Shown here one piece after another: positions 59,901-64,000 of a stretch of DNA of 64,000 bases (position 1 is its first letter; each line of letters starts with the position of its first letter). A program made the position numbers and the translations under genes. Under the pieces are notes generated by a model that was not told the origin of the DNA, ran no database searches, and was given only the letters and a program-made list of their open reading frames with translations. This DNA comes from Ctena decussata (Eukaryota; Mollusca; Bivalvia; Lucinida; Lucinidae). The stretch spans positions 81,044,043-81,108,042 of the forward strand of contig OZ022509.1 in assembly GCA_963989385.1 (NCBI GenBank). The letters are read 5' to 3'.

Positions 59901-62483
59901 CTTGTTTTTCTTCAATAGCAGTAAATACTTAACCCATTGCATTGTGGGTATTTTTGTCGTCTGCTGAAATTGTCGTCTGCATCAAAACTCAAGATTGGTC
60001 TAACTAACTCTGGTAGAAATGATGTCTAGGCAGCAAACTGTTTGGATCTCAAATCAGGCCCCACTTTTGTGGGGCCTGATCTGGATCCAATAGGTTTGCC
60101 CGGATACTCCTAAAGGGGTATCCCGAATGGAATGGGTTAACAACTTATAAAAGTAACAATGTTTTCTGAAAAGCTATATATGAATCAAGAAACCGTCTTT
60201 TATACCTTTGGTTTTTCTGGTTCTGGGACTTTTCCATCAGTTCCCAGCTTATCACCTTCTGACTCTGTGGCAGACATCTTTTTAACATAAGCCAATAAAT
60301 CATCCAGATTCCGCCCTCCTCTATAGTCTTCAACCTGCACAGATACAGTAGAGGATCTTACATGAGCGCTCATGTAGTACTGAATTTATTAAACGAGTTG
60401 GGGGAAAAGATAAGATGCGAGGCTATGCCAAGCATCTTATCGGTTTTCCCCAACAAGTTTAATAAATTCAATAATATATGAGTAGAATGCAAGATTCTAT
60501 TTATCATATGACACTAAAATCACATTTTATTAGCAAATTTTGCACTAAAATGTCAGGATTTTGCCATTAGAAAACATGCTGTTATATCAACTCATAATGT
60601 TACGAAGTAATTTGCATATTTAATCCACTAGTTGATTATCGTAATTTTAATGCATGGCTTTATTACACTCTCAGATGTGACGTCATGTGATAAAGTTGAG
60701 TTATGTAAGTCAGAGTCCAAGGGTGACCTAGAGATATTGATCATTTCAGGTGAATGGATATATTTTCAGGGGAAGTAACTCTGCTGTTTTGTTTTTGCCT
60801 CCCTTCTCAATGGGGTCAAATTTTAATGGAATGAATTTACTCATCTAGGAACAAACTCTTTTCCTTAAGAGTAACCCCATTTGGGTTTCACTGTCTTGGA
60901 AAGCAAACAGGAAGTCACAAATGTTGTCCCCCTTTGCAAAAATGGCAGAAAATAACATGGATTATCTAACATGTGCAGATACATTAGATTCTCAGTACTA
61001 TACTTAATCCGTCACAAGAGAGTCTTTCGAAAATTAAAGCAAATCTGTATTTCAGCCATATGTAATTTAGCCATATAATGGGGGATTACTCTTCCAAAAC
61101 AACCTCAAAGATATAGATCCATCTTACAACAATTCACTTTGTCGGTTTTCTCATACACTTAGGGCTATATTCCAGATATAACAAGGCCTGTCCACGTACA
61201 GGAAAGCTTGACTTTGACGTAAAACTTTAAATTGTGACGCCAAAGCCCACGCCGATGTCCAAGTGACAACAATAGCTCTCTGTTCTTTCGTACAGGTGAG
61301 TAAAAATCTGTCTGGGCAGGACCAATACGATTTGTTCAGGGCACCACCAAGGAAATCTTAATTACATTTGCAGTTAGAGATGATATATTTCTGTCTCTTC
61401 AACTCCCCCATCACCTACCCACACCCACCCCAACCATCACCACCATCAACTACCACCAACCAGCAAAAGTAAGGAAGAAAATTCTCAGAAACTGGCACAA
61501 TTTCAGATCAGTCCTAAGACACCATGTGGGAAAGAGACAACACAAAATTAGTCATCACCAAAGACAACACCAGTGACAGCCATGTGAATAGCCATTTCCC
61601 ATGTAGGTGGTCAACGGGCTGGCCTTAACATCACAAACAATATATCAATAACAGACATAGCAACTAACAACACATAAAACAACCAAGAAGAACCAAAACA
61701 GAACAGCCACCATCAGAAGGCCAGTAATGAAATTACTTGGGGGCTTAACTGGTTTGTGGTCGACCAACCCTTGCTCTTTGTTCTGCCTTGGTTCCTCAGA
61801 TACTTGGTTAAAACTTTAATTAGTTTCCAGTTCTGCGTCAGAAAATATTTTTTTCAGAAAAAGCCCTGAGAAACACCTTGACAGTTTTACATCCTTTTCA
61901 ACAGGATTTCAGTCATTATCACAACAAAGGAAGGTGGTTATAAAGGGCTCTTTGGAACGAAGCACCCTTTCAGTTTGGACAGAACCTTCCTTGAAGTGGA
62001 GCTCAAACCTGCAACCCCATGATCTGAATTCAGAAGGGCTACCACACGGCCATGCAGATGCTTTTATAGTAGGAAAATTTTCTATACATGTATGAAAAAC
62101 TGCACATGCTTCATGCAAATGAGCCGCGATACGACAAAAACAATGAAGTGGCAGCTCAGTCTGGGCATCTGCCCAGTCTGATCAGCATCTTCACTGTCTG
62201 CATGGAGCTAGCTACCTTTTAAGCACACAGCAAAATCTCTGATCAGACTGGGCAGATGCCCAGGCTGATTAGAGTCTTCGCTAGGCGCACATTCCATTTT
62301 GTTGGTTTTGTCGTGTTGCGGCTCAAATATGAATTTTGACCCACAATAAAATGGACCCAGAGCATCTAAAAAATCAACAGAATATTGTATTCATACCTTT
62401 TGTCCATCAGTTAGCCAGAGCAAGGTGGGGTAGCCTCGGACACTAAACTGTATACACACTGAGCTGTGCTGTGTACAATCAAC
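35829..62483 (-). CDS. TXNDC5: TXNDC5/ERp46-like multi-thioredoxin disulfide isomerase, partial gene (13 internal exons)
   Basis: Thirteen exons on the minus strand encode 488 residues in one frame. All have AG/GT splice sites and lengths divisible by three, and all boundaries are phase 0. They form thioredoxin cassettes of three exons: an active-site exon, a VDC exon with the cis-proline (YPT), and a C-terminal helix exon. The order is: end of domain 1, complete domains 2, 3 and 4, then two exons of domain 5. Residues around [20 protein letters not shown] and [14 protein letters not shown] closely match TXNDC5 (ERp46), an ER-lumen protein that introduces and isomerises disulfides. Vertebrate TXNDC5 has three such domains, so this version is expanded. 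Domain 2 has CGHC, and domains 3-5 have CEHC. The start (signal peptide and domain 1 active site) is beyond 64 kb, and the last exon was not found. Family confidence is high; one-to-one orthology is inferred. Confidence 0.9.
35930..38085. other. Intron between domain 5 exons
   Basis: It contains a near-duplicated TTATAAGATGGATCTAGATT motif (36,064-36,120). A diverged palindromic repeat with GCAGTCTGATCAGGTCTGCA and its mirror lies at 36,995-37,150. A family-S palindromic element is at 37,598-37,845. No exon was seen. Confidence 0.6.
37598..37845. mobile_element. GGGCCCAGTTG palindromic element (family S), copy 1
   Basis: The ends are GGGCCAGTTGATCAAAACTA and GCTTTAAATAACTGGGCCC. The centre is a hairpin, AGAAGCTTTTGCAATGC with its complement, flanked by TTTGTTGAGAAAATG and CATTTTTTCATC. 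It is the reverse orientation of 50,044-50,287. The core is the same sequence as the short unit of the satellite at 3.2-7.0 kb. It has no coding capacity. Confidence 0.85.
38090..38248 (-). CDS. TXNDC5: TXNDC5-like exon: domain 5 active-site exon (CEHC)
   Basis: A 159-nt, 53-codon exon beginning [10 protein letters not shown] and ending YKDKLTVAK, with acceptor CTTTCAG|AATTTT and donor AAG|GTAATA. The active site [10 protein letters not shown] is at residues 24-32, with the cysteines at 28 and 31. The second position between the cysteines is His, as in PDI, but the first is Glu instead of Gly. The preceding intron tail is open in frame, so a longer frame with an upstream ATG is not evidence of a separate start. 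Confidence 0.93.
38640..38880 (+). mobile_element. tRNA-derived SINE, family C, copy 1
   Basis: The head has an A-box-like CCCAGTAGGTTAAGG and a B-box-like GTTTGATTCCC. The body shares GGCCTGCTGATTTA, CCTTTCAT(A/T)ATCAC, AAATACTG and AAGTCATCC with 52,026-52,218. It lies inside the intron upstream of the domain 5 active-site exon. Confidence 0.7.
39150..40200. repeat. Tandem repeat of about 162 bp carrying triple AGGTCA motifs
   Basis: About six copies run GAGCTTGTCCGAGCCATAAC, ATGGATTTCAAAATAATTTG, CACAATTGTTCTCCTTGATG, then GGTAGGTCCAAGGTCAAGGT followed by CACACTTGAAGGTCA. The AGGTCAAGGTCA block is kept almost unchanged in all copies but the last, while other parts drift. It is intronic to the TXNDC5-like gene. 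Confidence 0.88.
40330..41610. other. Intronic non-coding DNA, possible TIR element 40,641-41,599
   Basis: ATTTAGCAAGTTTT at 40,641-40,654 is mirrored by AAAACTTGCTAAAT at 41,586-41,599, which would define an element of about 960 bp. The inverted match is short and no target duplication was resolved. No exon was recognised. The 76-codon frame at 40,368-40,598 has no domain. Confidence 0.35.
41700..41970 (-). repeat. tRNA-like dispersed repeat
   Basis: Read on the minus strand it begins GAGGCGCCGAGGTCAATTGG followed by TTAGAGACGC, an A-box-like segment. A shorter relative starts GCGCCTCGGCCCAGTGGTTA at 50,632 on the plus strand. A clear B-box was not located. Confidence 0.5.
42157..42234 (-). 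CDS. TXNDC5: TXNDC5-like exon: domain 4 C-terminal helix
   Basis: A 78-nt, 26-codon exon from [10 protein letters not shown] through [10 protein letters not shown] to TSLEES, with acceptor TTTTGCAG|TTGGAC and consensus donor TCT|GTAAGT. It is the same length as the domain 3 helix exon and shares EGL-x-x-YVKKM with it, supporting duplication of the cassette. A family-P palindromic element begins about 28 bp upstream of the acceptor, so the branch point may lie in or next to it. Confidence 0.92.
42263..42482. mobile_element. CAACAAAGTGG palindromic element (family P), copy 2
   Basis: The ends are GAGCCAAGACATGAGAAAAC and TTGGTTTTGTCATGTTGTGG. The arms are CAGATCAGCCTGGGTATCTG and its mirror. 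It lies in the intron immediately upstream of the domain 4 helix exon. Confidence 0.88.
42962..44148. mobile_element. TIR element of 1.19 kb with a nested SINE
   Basis: AAAGGACCTGGTATGATAAG at the left is mirrored at the right by CTTATCATACCAGGTCCTTT. The inverted ends extend to about 38 bp with two mismatches, including GGCCCCCA. It contains a complete SINE (43,503-43,774) and a further inverted repeat, CCGGTCTCCAGCACATTTAA, at about 43,815-43,910. It has no transposase-like frame. Confidence 0.85.
43503..43774 (-). mobile_element. tRNA-derived SINE, family A, copy 2, with 13-bp target duplication
   Basis: Read on the minus strand, a tRNA-like head (GTAGCGCAATCGGTAGGGCA, then GGGTTCGAAACCC) leads into the family-A body. 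The direct repeat CTGCCAGTTTGGT flanks it at 43,490-43,502 and 43,775-43,787, showing a retroposed insertion into the older TIR element. Confidence 0.92.
44325..45030. repeat. Tandem repeat of about 180 bp
   Basis: Three copies carry TAAGTCCGAAAGCCCG(T/G)AAT, TTTGTCAAAAATAATTTTTT, AAATCTTCATGCACAT and GAGTTGATTACACAAACTTG. The block starts with GTCTGTAAGACACAGG and TGATGCCCCCGTG, and ends with CACGGGGGCAT, giving inverted edges. Confidence 0.8.
45373..45917. repeat. Minisatellite, 45-bp unit, about 12 copies
   Basis: The unit AAAGTCACATGCACATCTTC AGACAATGATAATGACTTAG TTTGC is repeated without interruption. Two subtypes (TGATAATGACTTAGTTTGC and TCGTAATGACTAAGTTTGG) alternate in a partly regular order, suggesting higher-order copying. 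Confidence 0.95.
46187..46367. mobile_element. CAACAAAGTGG palindromic element (family P), copy 3, degraded
   Basis: It has GAAAAAACCAACAAAGTGG, CAGATCAGCCTGGGCATCAG and a partial mirrored arm (GCAAAGACTCTGATCAG). The right terminal repeat is eroded. Confidence 0.75.
46610..46935. mobile_element. Possible short TIR element
   Basis: CCATTGTAGTTTATACTTCC near 46,624 is approximately mirrored by GAAGCATAAACTACATTACG near 46,891. The interior has no coding capacity. The exact ends are unresolved. Confidence 0.45.
46960..47228 (-). mobile_element. tRNA-derived SINE, family A, copy 3, with 12-bp target duplication
   Basis: The body and tRNA-like head match copy 2. TTCAATAAATGC flanks the element at about 46,937 and 47,229. 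It inserted about 55 bp from the donor of the domain 4 VDC exon. Confidence 0.9.
47284..47373 (-). CDS. TXNDC5: TXNDC5-like exon: domain 4 VDC/cis-Pro exon
   Basis: A 90-nt, 30-codon exon from [10 protein letters not shown] to MWFKDGER, with acceptor CTTGCAG|GTTGAT and donor AAAGG|GTAGGA. It contains the VDC strand, the second buried Cys at residue 11 and the cis-Pro at residue 20 (VYPT). It differs at a minority of positions from the domain 3 counterpart at 52,221-52,310 and has the same length. Confidence 0.93.
47374..48317. other. Intron of domain 4 with dispersed repeats
   Basis: It includes a segment (48,110-48,290) with the hairpin AAGAATTTGCTCC-TTTTGG-mirror near 48,180, which is also present near 54.9 kb. 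Near 47,500 and 47,890 there are short fragments with ATC(C/T)ACACTGTTTGCCC-like phrases. No exon was seen. Confidence 0.5.
48318..48482 (-). CDS. TXNDC5: TXNDC5-like exon: domain 4 active-site exon (CEHC)
   Basis: A 165-nt, 55-codon exon from [10 protein letters not shown] to DDNMVTVAK, with acceptor CTTACAG|CACTTC and donor AAG|GTAACG. The active site [10 protein letters not shown] has its cysteines at residues 28 and 31. The length equals that of the domain 3 active-site exon. It follows the domain 3 helix exon directly, with no extra linker residues. Confidence 0.94.
49390..49757. mobile_element. Element E copy 1 (about 370 bp, ends near exon donor)
   Basis: It shares TAATCCACTAGTGGATTAAA, AATATGCAAATTACGTCCTA, TATGATAAATAGAATCTTGC and TTTAATAAATTCAATAATAC with 60,352-60,715, where the order and strand are reversed. 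It contains internal inverted repeats (TGAATTTATTAAAC and its mirror around GATAAGATGC). Its right end lies about 20 bp from the donor of the domain 3 helix exon. Confidence 0.8.
49778..49855 (-). CDS. TXNDC5: TXNDC5-like exon: domain 3 C-terminal helix
   Basis: A 78-nt, 26-codon exon from [10 protein letters not shown] through [10 protein letters not shown] to VAIDDS, with acceptor CACGTAG|GTAGAC and donor CAGT|GTAATA. It parallels the domain 4 helix exon in length and motif. Confidence 0.9.
50044..50287. mobile_element. GGGCCCAGTTG palindromic element (family S), copy 2
   Basis: The ends GGGCCCAGTTGTTCAAA and TTTGAACAACCGGGCCC are inverted with one mismatch. The centre is AGAAGCTTTTGCAGTGCAAA followed by TTTTTTCAACAAAAAATATT. 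The arms carry AACGAGCTCGTTAAG and ACGAAACGTTAACTAACGAC. It is the most complete solo relative of the 3.2-7.0 kb satellite. Confidence 0.88.
50958..51124 (+). mobile_element. tRNA-derived SINE, family B, copy 1, with 13-bp target duplication
   Basis: A-box-like TGTAGTGTAGTGGATAACAC and B-box-like AAGATCGATCCC lead into GGATGAGACTTTAAACCGAG and a (CACT)n tail. CTTTAGAGCAACT flanks it at 50,945-50,957 and 51,125-51,137. A second copy lies on the minus strand at 56.4 kb. Confidence 0.92.
51378..51530. mobile_element. Small inverted-repeat element
   Basis: AAAAATTTGATTTTTCAG with GTTCATCGTGTGAAG on the left is mirrored by CTTCATCACATGATGAAC and CTGAAAAATCAAATTT on the right, around a CATGG-containing centre. 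It is non-coding. Confidence 0.7.
51531..52020. other. Intronic repeat fragments
   Basis: The stretch 51,600-51,780 shares CCTGTCC(C/A)CGTACAGGA and GTGACAACAA(A/T)AGCTC with about 61,185-61,290, so it is a dispersed repeat. No exon was seen. Confidence 0.5.
52026..52218 (+). mobile_element. tRNA-derived SINE, family C, copy 2, ending at an exon donor
   Basis: It is homologous to 38,640-38,880 (GGCCTGCTGATTTAACAGTC, CCTTTCATTATCACC, AAGTCATCC, CCATCTCTT). The shared tail CATCTCTT runs to 52,218. On the gene's strand this places it at intron position +3 of the donor of the exon 52,221-52,310. Confidence 0.75.
52221..52310 (-). CDS. TXNDC5: TXNDC5-like exon: domain 3 VDC/cis-Pro exon
   Basis: A 90-nt, 30-codon exon from [10 protein letters not shown] to VWFKDGER, with acceptor GATTTCAG|GTAGAT and donor AAGG|GTAAGA. 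The cis-Pro is at residue 20. The first 53 or so nucleotides plus the acceptor and nearby intron are repeated three more times just upstream in the intron (52,342-52,600). A SINE tail meets the donor on the other side. Confidence 0.93.
52311..52612 (-). repeat. Tandem array of a partial exon with its 3' splice site, 88-bp unit
   Basis: Three extra copies of the acceptor plus exon start occur at 52,342-52,398, 52,430-52,486 and 52,518-52,574, spaced exactly 88 bp. Each has TTTCAG|GTAGGT, then codons for [17 protein letters not shown], then a two-codon tail and AAG|GTATAT, a plausible donor. Each pseudo-exon is 57 nt (19 codons) and keeps the frame. The VDC aspartate is Gly in all three, and none contains the cis-Pro segment. 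Confidence 0.92.
52620..53215. other. Intron between domain 3 exons, remainder
   Basis: AT-rich with repeat fragments (for example ATAAGATGCATCTAGATATT near 52,914). No exon was seen. The 61-codon minus frame at 52,839-53,024 has no domain. Confidence 0.45.
53217..53381 (-). CDS. TXNDC5: TXNDC5-like exon: domain 3 active-site exon (CEHC)
   Basis: A 165-nt, 55-codon exon from [10 protein letters not shown] to EGKVTASQ, with acceptor GTGTTACAG|GGAGTA and donor CAG|GTAAGA. The active site [10 protein letters not shown] has its cysteines at residues 28 and 31. Its 3' splice site lies 7-8 bp from the base of a long intronic inverted repeat. An in-frame ATG with a leucine-rich segment ([10 protein letters not shown]) lies in the intron just upstream. 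This is probably the pyrimidine tract read as codons, but an alternative start is possible. Confidence 0.94.
53390..54093. repeat. Long intronic inverted repeat at a 3' splice site
   Basis: The left arm (53,390-53,566) begins CAGACATTTGAAGAAACAAT and the right arm (53,904-54,093) ends ATTGTTTCTTCAAATGTCTG. Both arms share, in mirror order, TATAACTGTTTACAGTAAGT, GAGCTGTGATTTG, TTTCTGATAATTGTTTAC and TTCTGATAATTTATCTT. The spacer is about 340 bp. The pyrimidine tract and probable branch region of the domain 3 active-site exon lie within the left arm. Confidence 0.9.
54146..54381. mobile_element. CAACAAAGTGG palindromic element (family P), copy 4
   Basis: It runs from GAGCCGCGACACGACAAAAC to TTGGTTTTGTCGTGTTGCGA. 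The arms are CAGATCATCATGGGCATCCG and CGGATGCCCAGGCTGATCTG. A possible short AAAT duplication flanks it. Confidence 0.9.
54390..55158. other. Intronic non-coding DNA with inverted segments
   Basis: ACCTGTGAATTATCACAGATTAA near 54,440 and TTAATCTGCGATAATTTACCG near 54,552 are inverted. GAATTTGCTCCTTTCGGAGC near 54,908 forms a hairpin shared with other loci. No exon was seen. Confidence 0.5.
55159..55233 (-). CDS. TXNDC5: TXNDC5-like exon: domain 2 C-terminal helix
   Basis: A 75-nt, 25-codon exon from [10 protein letters not shown] through [10 protein letters not shown] to LTKEE, with acceptor GTTGACAG|GTTGAA and donor GAA|GTATGT. The VxxY-x-x-GRSLEEL pattern is the standard last strand and helix of TXNDC5 thioredoxin units. 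The acceptor and surrounding bases are repeated in the upstream intron. Confidence 0.92.
55234..55665 (-). repeat. Intronic tandem repeat carrying copies of the 3' splice site
   Basis: On the gene's strand TGTTGACAGGTT, identical to the acceptor junction of the exon at 55,159-55,233, recurs near 55,274, 55,318, 55,411 and 55,628, with changed versions between. Units contain TTTTATCAAAGA(G/T)CAA and GTATATGTAATTATTAAAGA on the plus strand. Unit lengths vary from about 45 to 92 bp. Confidence 0.85.
55666..56410. other. Intronic non-coding DNA
   Basis: The stretch 55,770-55,850 has mirrored pieces around CATTTCATATGAAATTTATAA and ATAAATTTTATATGAATGA, resembling a decayed palindromic element. 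No exon was seen. Confidence 0.45.
56424..56590 (-). mobile_element. tRNA-derived SINE, family B, copy 2
   Basis: It is the reverse complement of the family-B SINE at 50.96 kb: AGTGAGTGAACTCGGGTTTA, CATACAGAGACGGGATCTCA, AGATCGATCTTGCAATCCCT, TGGTAGTCCAGC. The head is more diverged. Confidence 0.85.
56978..57064 (-). CDS. TXNDC5: TXNDC5-like exon: domain 2 VDC/cis-Pro exon
   Basis: An 87-nt, 29-codon exon from [10 protein letters not shown] to IWFRDGKK, with acceptor TTTTAG|GTTGAC and donor AAG|GTATGG. The cis-Pro is at residue 19 (GYPT). It is closest to the canonical TXNDC5 sequence (VDCTQ, WFRDGKK). The exon start and acceptor are multiplied in the upstream intron. Confidence 0.95.
57065..57530 (-). 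repeat. Intronic tandem repeat carrying copies of the 3' splice site, about 54-57 bp unit
   Basis: On the plus strand CTGGGTACAGTCAACCTAAA, which spans the first codons (VDCTQ) and acceptor of the adjacent exon, recurs near 57,104, 57,157, 57,211, 57,267, 57,317 and 57,371. A diverged copy lies near 57,470. Each is followed by ATGATTTCAAATCAATGACA-like sequence. About seven extra acceptor copies are present, several keeping TTTTAG|GTTGACTGT. Confidence 0.92.
57605..57860. repeat. Long hairpin element
   Basis: TCTCACTTATA, then GAGGAGCATGGCATA, then a short loop, then TATGCCATGCTCCTC and TATAAGTGAGA form a stem of about 80 nt (57,607-57,687). A second, shorter hairpin (GGAGCATGGCAAACAATGCATGCCAATGCTCC in parts) lies at 57,821-57,853. 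Between them is a TGATGTCATC-like inverted stretch. The whole may be one palindromic element. Confidence 0.7.
57861..58445. other. Intronic non-coding DNA
   Basis: A 118-codon minus frame (57,812-58,168) and opposing plus frames have no recognised domain. A thioredoxin exon is not present. The intron separates the domain 2 active-site and VDC exons. Confidence 0.45.
58449..58676. mobile_element. CAACAAAGTGG palindromic element (family P), copy 5, with 8-bp target duplication
   Basis: It runs from GAGCCGCGATACAACAAAAC to TTTGTTGGTTTTGTCGC. TGATATAT flanks it at 58,441-58,448 and 58,677-58,684, a duplication length typical of hAT-type elements. The nearer duplication ends at intron position +6 to +7 of the exon at 58,691-58,864. 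Confidence 0.9.
58691..58864 (-). CDS. TXNDC5: TXNDC5-like exon: domain 2 active-site exon (CGHC)
   Basis: A 174-nt, 58-codon exon from [10 protein letters not shown] to TKVTVTE, with acceptor TTTTTCAG|AAAAAA and donor GAG|GTACAC. The active site [10 protein letters not shown] has its cysteines at residues 31 and 34 and is the only canonical CGHC in the window. [10 protein letters not shown] and KSLAPVW are diagnostic of TXNDC5. It is flanked on both sides by family-P palindromic elements. Confidence 0.96.
58865..59275. mobile_element. CAACAAAGTGG palindromic element (family P), copy 6, between duplicated flanks
   Basis: The element spans about 58,971-59,205, from GAGCCCCAACACAACAAAAC to TTGTTGATTTTCTAGTGTCC. 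It lies between two similar 65-bp segments (58,906-58,970 and 59,207-59,271) that share AAATATACTG, GACTGCAATGATATT and ACAAT(A/T)ATAT. An (AAT)n microsatellite at 58,869-58,905 separates it from the exon acceptor. Confidence 0.85.
59276..60205. other. Intron between domain 1 and domain 2
   Basis: AT-rich. Near 60,050-60,080 a short inverted repeat (ATCAGGCCCCA and TGGGGCCTGAT) occurs. The 60-codon plus frame at 59,506-59,688 has no domain. No exon was seen. Confidence 0.5.
60206..60334 (-). CDS. TXNDC5: TXNDC5-like exon: domain 1 C-terminal helix plus linker
   Basis: A 129-nt, 43-codon exon from [10 protein letters not shown] through [10 protein letters not shown] to a charged linker ending VPEPEKPK, with acceptor TGTGCAG|GTTGAA and donor AAAG|GTATAA. 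It is longer than the other helix exons because of the acidic, proline-containing linker (about residues 21-43) between domains 1 and 2. A comparable Pro/Glu-rich linker exists between domains in vertebrate TXNDC5. Confidence 0.95.
60352..60715. mobile_element. Element E copy 2 (inverted relative to 49.4 kb)
   Basis: It shares TTACATGAGCGCTCATGTAG, TGAATTTATTAAACGAGTTG, TTTATCATATGACACTAAAA, TAATCCACTAGTTGATTA and CATGGCTTTATTACACTCTC with 49,390-49,757 in the opposite orientation. It starts about 17 bp upstream of the acceptor of the domain 1 helix exon. Confidence 0.82.
60720..62115. other. Intron of domain 1 with dispersed-repeat fragments
   Basis: The stretch 60,760-60,960 is related to the GAAGTAACTCTG / AACAGGAAGTCACAAA family near 34.2, 48.1 and 55.0 kb. 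The stretch 61,180-61,300 is related to 51.6 kb. The stretch 61,690-61,790 (CCAGTAATGAAATTACTTGG) is related to the right end of the 14.0/26.9 kb repeat. No exon was seen. Confidence 0.55.
62121..62327. mobile_element. CAACAAAGTGG palindromic element (family P), copy 7
   Basis: It runs from GAGCCGCGATACGACAAAAA to TTTTGTCGTGTTGCGGCTC. The arms are CAGTCTGGGCATCTGCCCAG and CTGGGCAGATGCCCAGGCTG. It is slightly shortened in the left arm and lies about 70 bp from the donor of the next exon. Confidence 0.9.
62397..62483 (-). CDS. TXNDC5: TXNDC5-like exon: domain 1 VDC/cis-Pro exon (first exon in window)
   Basis: An 87-nt, 29-codon exon from [10 protein letters not shown] to LLWLTDGQK, with acceptor TTTGCAG|GTTGAT and donor AAAAG|GTATGA. 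The cis-Pro is at residue 19 (RGYPT). The active-site exon that must precede it, and the signal peptide, are not found between here and 64 kb. Confidence 0.95.
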
Positions 62484-63040
62484 CTGCAAACAAAACAAAA
62501 AAACAAATCACTGAAATATTTATACGTGTATATCTATATCTATATATTATGAATAAAACATGCCTTGAAGCATAGAGATCTTTTGAGTGTCATGTCAGGG
62601 TATATTCTAATGTCACAAGCCTAGACTAGCATCTGCATGTAGGGAAGTCTGAAGTTTGCTCCATGAAAATAACAGTCTAAACAAATTGTCAAGTCTGTAC
62701 CTTATCATATTTGCAGCCTGGTCTGTGCATGCACAGGACATTGACATTTAATAATGTCCCGTCATTATAAACTTACCAGACCCCACCACTCCACCCAAGA
62801 ACAATATTCTTATAAGAAAATCTGGTCATGGGGAGGGGGGGGAGCAGTTCTGGTAAGTTCATAATGATGGGATATATAAAATGTCAATATCCTGTGGTGC
62901 ATGTGCACTTACTTCAGAAGTAAACTTTACATTTTTCCCCCATTTTAACAATGGGAAACAACTTTGTAACTTCCTGCTTAATATCTCCATGACACAGCTC
63001 TTCCACAAAATTGAGTCTCCTCCTAAATGAAAGATCTGCT
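62484..63040. other. Intron upstream of first visible TXNDC5-like exon
   Basis: There is a TATATC microsatellite near 62,530. ATTATAAACTTACCAGACCC (62,764) and its approximate mirror near 62,850 form an inverted repeat around a G-run (62,835-62,842). No exon was seen. Confidence 0.5.
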
Positions 63041-64000
63041 GTTGGCACATACAGCTGTGCCTGCTCTTTCTCATGTGCATAGCCTCTTCTGAAGTGGGCA
63101 ATAAGAGATTAATGTTCATACCTCTTCTGAGGTGAGCTATAGCTATAAGAGATCATGTTCATGACCACTTCTGAAGTGGGCTATAAGAAATCATGTTCAT
63201 AGCCACTTCTGAAGTGAGCTATAAGAGATCATGTTCATAGCCTCTTCAGAAGTGGGCAATTAGAGATCATGTTCATAGCCTCTTCTAAAGTTAGCTGCTA
63301 GAGATCATGTTCATAGCTTCTACTGAAGTGAGCTATTGGAGATCATGTTTACAGCCTCTTATGTTCAAAGCGGGCTTTAGAGATCATGTTCACAGCCTCT
63401 CCTAAAGTGGGCTATTAGAGATCATGTTCATAGCCTCTCTTAAAGTGGGCTATAAGATATCATGTTCATAGCCTCTTCTGAAGTTGGCTATTAGAGATCA
63501 TGTCCATAGCCACTTCTGAAGTGGGGTATTAGAGTTTATGTTCATAGCCATGTCTGAAGTGGGTTATAATAGATCATGTTCATAGCCTCTACTGAAGTTT
63601 GCTTCAACAGATCATGTTCATAGCCTCTACTGAAGTGGGCAGTAAGAGATGTTCATAGCCTCTTCTGAAGTGGGCTGTAACAGATCATGTTCATAGCCTC
63701 TTCTGAAGTGGGCTGTAAGAGATCATGTTCATAGCCTCTTCTGAAGTGGGCTGTAACAGATCATGTTCATAGCCTCTTCTGAAGTGGGCAGTAAGAGATG
63801 TTCATAGCCTCTTCTGAAGTGGGCTGTAACAGATCATGTTCAAAGCCTCTTCTGAAGTGGGCTGTAAGAGATCATGTTCATAGCCTCTTCTGAAGTGGGC
63901 TGTAACAGATCATGTTCATAGCCTCTTCTGAAGTGGGCTGTCAGAGATCATGTTCAAAGCTTCTTCTGAAGTGGGTTATTAGTGGGCTATTAGAGAAATC
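63041..64000. repeat. Minisatellite, about 38-bp unit, running off the window
   Basis: The unit AGATCATGTTCATAGCCTCT TCTGAAGTGGGCTGTAAC repeats about 24 times. Copies become more alike toward the right (from about 63,640), suggesting ongoing homogenisation there. It lies in the intron separating the 5' exons from the rest of the TXNDC5-like gene. Confidence 0.95.

Overview
This is a repeat-dense, AT-rich eukaryotic window, most likely from a bivalve mollusc. That is inferred from the mix of tRNA-derived SINEs, short palindromic elements, and tandem repeats carrying AAGGTCAAGGTCA-type motifs around a phase-0, many-exon animal gene. It contains no bacterial operons, CRISPR arrays or intact autonomous transposon ORFs. 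One 23-bp assembly gap lies at 33,358-33,380.

From 1 to 35.6 kb I can support almost no coding sequence. This part holds diverged tandem repeats (0.34-1.64, 13.4-14.95, 15.2-16.4, 16.5-19.95, 20.0-24.7 kb) and a 3.7-kb satellite (3.23-6.98 kb) that appears to be built from the core of a palindromic element found as solo copies at 37.6 and 50.0 kb. It also holds a 2.78-kb insertion with perfect 30-bp terminal inverted repeats (20,842-23,619), several palindromic elements, and an unusual cluster of GGGTCGACCC-type palindromes beside the gap. One possible small gene or first exon lies at 30,584-30,817 (minus), with ETS- and YY1-like sites at its start codon.

From 35.8 to 62.5 kb the minus strand carries thirteen internal exons of a TXNDC5/ERp46-like endoplasmic-reticulum disulfide isomerase. 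All thirteen have consensus splice sites and phase-0 ends, and together they encode 488 residues. They fall into three-exon thioredoxin cassettes: the end of domain 1, all of domains 2, 3 and 4, and most of domain 5. Vertebrate TXNDC5 has three domains. Domain 2 has the classic CGHC site, while domains 3, 4 and 5 have CEHC. The 5' exons (signal peptide and domain 1 active site) lie beyond 64 kb, and the last exon with any KDEL-type signal was not found.

The most unusual structure is at the splice sites of this gene. In three introns (upstream of the exons at 52,221, 55,159 and 56,978) the 3' splice site, with some exon start and about 35-80 nt of intron, has been tandemly multiplied. In one case this gives three in-frame 57-nt pseudo-exons. 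A fourth 3' splice site lies at the base of a ~180-bp intronic inverted repeat. Several mobile elements end within a few to a few tens of bases of donors or acceptors.
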